Source: Panulirus ornatus (taxonomy: Eukaryota > Arthropoda > Malacostraca > Decapoda > Palinuridae). Taken from it: a stretch of 64,000 nt of DNA. A program made the position numbers and the translations under genes. The notes beneath the pieces were generated by a model. That model was given only the letters and a program-made list of their open reading frames with translations, had not been told where the DNA came from and made no database searches. The stretch covers positions 10,245,279-10,309,278 of the forward strand of contig NC_092249.1 in NCBI RefSeq assembly GCF_036320965.1. The letters run 5' to 3'. Below, piece after piece: positions 59,801 through 64,000 of this stretch; position 1 is the first letter of the stretch; each line of letters opens with the position of its first letter.

Positions 59801-62800
59801 TCGGAGCCAGGCACTGTTGGAGCTGCTCAGGCATCGCTGCATATAAGGGCCAGGCACTGCTGGAGTTCCTTAGGCACCGCTGCTTTCGTCGCTAAGAGCA
59901 AGGCAGTGCTGGAGCTGCTCAGGCAACGCTGCTCTCGCTGCAAAGAGCCTGGCATTGTTAGAGCTGCTCAATCACCGCGTCGCTTCCAAATAAGGGCCTG
60001 GCAATGCAGAAGTTGCTCAGGAACCGCTACTTTCACCGCTAAGAGCCTGGCATTGCTAGAGCTGCTCAGGTATCGATGCACTCGTCGCTAAGAGCCAGGC
60101 ACTGCTGGAGCTGCTCAGGCACCGCTGCTTTTGCCGCTAAGAGCTAGGCACTGCTGGAGCTGCTCAGGCTTCAATACTCTCACCGCTGAGAGTCAGGCAC
60201 TGCTAAAGCTGCGCAGTTATCGCTGACCTCGCTGCAAAGATCCAAGCATTGCTGGAGCTACCCAGTCACCGCTCCTCAGTCAACGCTCCTATTGCCGCTA
60301 AGAGCCAGGCACTGCTGGAGCTGCTCAGGCATCACTGCTCTCGGCACTAAGAGCAAGTCACTGCTGGAGCTGTTCAGGCACCTTTCCTCTCGCCGATAAG
60401 AACCAGGCACTGCTATAGTTGCTCAGCACTACTCACGCCGCTAAGAGCCAGACACTGCAGGAGCTGCTTAGGCACCGTTGCTCTCGCCGATAAGAGCCAG
60501 GCATTGCTGAAGCAACTCACGCACCGCTGCTCACACCTTTGAGAGCCAGTCAATGCTGGAGCTCCTTAGTCACCGCTACTCTCGCTGCTTAGAGGTAGGC
60601 ACTTCTGGAATTGCTCAGGTAACGCTGCTCTTGGCGCTAAGAGCCAGGCACTGCTGGATCTGCTCAGGCATCGTTCCTCTCGCCGATAAGAGCCAGGCAC
60701 TGCTGGAGATGCTCAAACACTCCTCACGCCACTAAGAGCTAGGCAATGATGTAGCTGCTCAGGCACCGATGCTCTCGCAAATAAGGGCCAGGCACTGCTG
60801 GAGTTGCTTAGGCACTGCTGTTTTCGTCGCTAAGAGCAAGACAGTGCTGGCTCTGCTCAGGCAACCCTGATATCGCTGCTAAAAACCAAGCACTGTTGGA
60901 GCTGCTCAATTACTGCGTCACTCGCAAATAAGGGTCTGACACTGCTGAAATTCCTAAGGCAACGCTGCTTTCGCTGCTAAGAGCCAGGCACTGCTGGAGC
61001 TGCTCAGGAATCGCTGATCTCGCCGCTAAGAGACAGACACTGCTGGAGCTACTTAGGCACCGCTGCTCTCGCTGCTGAGATCCAGGCACTGCTGGAGATG
61101 CTCATGTATCGCTGCTCTCGCTGCTAAGAGCCAGGCACTGCTGGAGCTACTCAGTCACTGCTCCTCAGTCACCGCTGTTCTTCCCGCTAAGAATCAGGCT
61201 TTGTTGGAATTGCTCAGGCACCACTGCTCTCGCCTTTCGGAGCCAGGCATTGATGGAGCTGCTCAAGCATCACTGCTCTCACCGTTAAGAGCCAGTCAAT
61301 GCTGAAGCAAATCAGTCACCGCTACTGTTGTTGCTTAGAGCTAGGCACTGCTGAGACTGCTCAGGTACCGCTGCTCTTACCGCTAAGACCCAGGCACTGC
61401 TGGAGCTGCTCAGGCATCGCTCCTCTCGCCGATGAGCCAGGCAAGGCTGGAGCTGGTCAGGCACCGACGCTCTAGCAAAAAGGGCCAGGCACTACTGGAG
61501 TTGCTTAGGCACCGCTTTTTTCGTCGCTAAGAGCAAGGCACTGCTGCTCTGCTTAGGCAATCCTGATCTCGCTGCTTAAAACCAAGCACTGTTAGAGCTG
61601 CTAAATTACTGCGTCACTCGCAAATAAGGGCCTGGCACTGCTGAAGTTGCTAAGGCACCGCTGCTTTCGCTGCTAAGAACCAGGCACTGCTAGAGCTGCT
61701 CAGGCATCGATGATCTCGCTGCTAAGAGACTGGCACTGCTGAAGCTGCTCAGGCACCGCTGCTCTCGCCGCTGAGATCCAGGCACTAATGGAGCTGCTCA
61801 GGTATCGCTGCTCTCACTGCTAAGAGCCAGGCACTTCTGGAGCTACTCAGTCACCACTCCTCAGTCAGCGCTTTATTTCCCGCTAAAAATCAGGCACTGC
61901 TGGAGTTGCTCAGGCACCGCTGCTCTCGCCTTTCGGAGCCAGGCATTGTTGGAGCTGCTCAGGCATCGGTGCTCTCACTGTTAAGAGCCAGATATTGCTG
62001 AAGCAACTCAATCACCGCTACTGTTGCTGCTTAGAGCTAGGCACTGATGAGACTGCTCAGGTACCGCTGCTCTTACCGCTAAAAGCCAGGCAGTGCTGAA
62101 GCTCCTCAGGCATCGCTCCTCTCACCGCTGAGCCAGGGACTACTGGAGGTGCTCAGGCACTGCTCCTCACGGCACAAAGAGCCAGGCTCTACTGGAGCTA
62201 CTTAGGTACCGATGCTCTCGCAGATAAGGGCCAGGCACTGCTGGAGTTGCTTAGACACCGCTGCTTTCGTTGATAGCAGCAAAGCAATGCTGGAGCTGCT
62301 CAGGCAACGCTGATCACGATGCTAAGAACCAGGCACTGCTGGAGCTGCTCAATCACCGCTGTGCTCGCAAATAAGGGCCTGGCACTGCTGAAGTTCCTCA
62401 GGCACCGCTGCTTTCGCCGCTAAGAGACAGGCACTGCTGGAGCTGGTAAGACATCGATGCTCTCGCCGTTAACAGCCAGGCACTGCTGGAGCTGCTCAAG
62501 CACCGCTGCTTTCGCCGCAAAGATCCACACACTCCTGGAGCTGCTCAGCTATCGCATCTCTCGCTGCTGAGAGCCATGTGGTCCTAGAGGTGCTCAGGCA
62601 TCGCTGCGCTCGCTGCTACGAACCAGGCACTGCTGGTGCTGATCAGTCATCGCTCTTCAGTCACCACTGCTCTTGCCGCTAAGAGCCAGGCACTGCTGGA
62701 GCTGCTCAGGCACCGCTGCTTTTGCCGCGAAGAGCCAGACATTTCTGGAGCTGCTTAGCTCTCGCCGCTGAGCACGTAGAGGTGCTCAGGCATTGCTGCT

Positions 62801-64000
62801 ATCGCTGCTATGAGCCAGGCACTGCTGGTGCTGCTCGGTCACCGCTCCTCAGTCACCACTGCTCTTGCCGCTAATAGCCAGGCACTGTTGGAAATGCTCA
62901 GGCACCACTGCTCTCGCCTCTCGGACCCAGACACTGTTGGAGCTCCTCAGGCATCGCTGCTCTCGCCACTAAGAGGCCGTCACTGCTAGAGCAGTTCAGG
63001 CACTTTTCCTCTCGCTGATAAGCGCCAGGCACTGCTATAGCTGCTCAGACACTGCTTCTCACACCACTAAGAGCCAGGAACTACTGGATCTGCTCAGGCA
63101 CCTGTGCCCTCGCAAATAAGGGCCAGGCACTGCTGGAGTTGCTTAGCCACCGCTGTTTTCGTCGCCAGGACCAAGGCAATGCAGGTGCAGCTCAGGCAAC
63201 CCTGTTCTCTAAGCTAAGAGCCAGACACTGTTGTAGCTGCTCAATCACCACTGTGCTCGCAAATAAGGGCCAGGCACTGTTGGAGTTGCTCAGGCACCAC
63301 TGCTCTCGCCGCTGAGATCCAGGCACTGCTGGAGCTGGTCAGGCACCGCTGCTCTTACCGCTAAGAACCAGGCACTACTGTAGCTACTTAGTCATCGCTC
63401 CTCTCGCCGCTGAGCCAGACACTACTAGAGATGCTCAGGCACTGCTCCTCACGCCACTAAGAGCCAGGCACTGCTGGAGCTGCTCAGGCACCAATGCTCT
63501 CGCAAATAAGGGCCAAGCACTGCTGGAGTTGCTTAGGCACCGCTGCATTCGTCGCTAGGAGGAAGGCAATGTTCAACCTACTCAGGCAACGCCGCTCTCG
63601 ATGCTAAGAGACAGGCACTGTTGGAGCTGCTCAATGACCGCTGTGCTCGCAAATAAGGGCCAACGCTGCTTTCACCGTTAAGAGCCAGACACTGGTGGAG
63701 CTGCTCAGGCATCGATGCTCTCGCCGTAAAGAGACAGGCACTGCTGGAGCTGCTCAGGCACCGATGCTTTCGCTGCTAGGAGCCAGGCCACTGCTGGAGC
63801 TGCTCAGCCATCGCAGCTCTCGCCGCTGAGAACCAAGCACTCCCAGAGCTGCTCAAGCATCGCTGCTATCGCTGCTAAGAGCCAGGCACTGCTGGAGCTT
63901 CTCAGTCACTGCTCCACAGTCACCACCTCTCTTGCCGCTAAGAGCCAGATACTCCTGGAGCTGCTCACGCACCACTGTTCTCGCCTCTCGGAGCCACGCA
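56894..64000 (+). repeat. 49-bp satellite array, family B (right block)
   Basis: Same unit, orientation and variants as 20,602-30,544. From 59,082 onward it can be aligned collinearly with the left block. AGTCACnnnTACTCTCGCTGC at 59,082 matches 20,602, and GGAAACGATGCTCTCGCAAA matches at 59,278 and 20,797. TTCGAAGCCAGGAGACAGG near 59,584 matches a block near 21,104. The block ending GGAGCCACGCA at 64,000 matches about 26,127. A segment of about 0.7 kb is missing from the right copy near 63,300. The array leaves the window at 64,000. Confidence 0.97.

Noticed and set aside
59546..60091. 181-codon frame in the 49-bp array (and others of 60-130 codons)
   Set aside because: They arise where the periodic TAA of the consensus is mutated; the product is only the degenerate ALLELLRHRC-type repeat.
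1..64000. tRNA genes, rRNA genes or telomeric TTAGG arrays
   Set aside because: I looked for them by eye on both strands and found none that can be supported.

Overview
The window is eukaryotic, repeat-dominated DNA, most likely from a decapod crustacean. That placement is an inference from three things: a degenerate RTE-type retrotransposon of a kind I associate with lobster/crayfish/crab genomes, a divergent chemosensory ionotropic-receptor-like fragment, and a 5'-truncated R2-clade retrotransposon. No intact host gene can be supported. About 87% of the window is three unrelated tandem-repeat families.

Layout: 1-20,501 is a 23-bp minisatellite (family A), interrupted at 10,905-14,473 by a broken R2-clade element carrying Myb, reverse transcriptase, CCHC and restriction-like endonuclease signatures. 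A 100-N assembly gap follows (20,502-20,601). 20,602-30,544 is a 49-bp satellite (family B). 30,545-36,042 is an AT-richer low-copy island. It holds two exon-like pieces of an ionotropic receptor whose reading frame runs into the 49-bp repeat, a 52-bp minisatellite, a hAT/ZMYM1-like fragment, a 101-bp tandem duplication, an orphan exon-like block and a cluster of perfect TGACGTCA sites. 36,043-49,576 is family A again. 49,577-56,893 is an 82-bp satellite (family C) with a palindromic core, carrying a 5'-truncated, minus-strand RTE-type insertion at 53,553-54,792. 56,894-64,000 is family B again.

The large-scale order is A-[gap]-B-island-A-C-B. The two A/B segments can be aligned with one another (offset about 26.3 kb just left of the gap, about 38.5 kb just right of it). 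This suggests a large composite unit A-C-B was duplicated and that the gap conceals roughly 12 kb, including a whole family C array.

The many long open frames in family A should not be read as genes. The 23-bp consensus has no stop codon in any of six frames and 23 is not a multiple of 3, so every frame reads through as a degenerate 23-residue repeat. The only protein-coding signatures I trust are those of the two retrotransposons and, less firmly, the receptor and transposase fragments.
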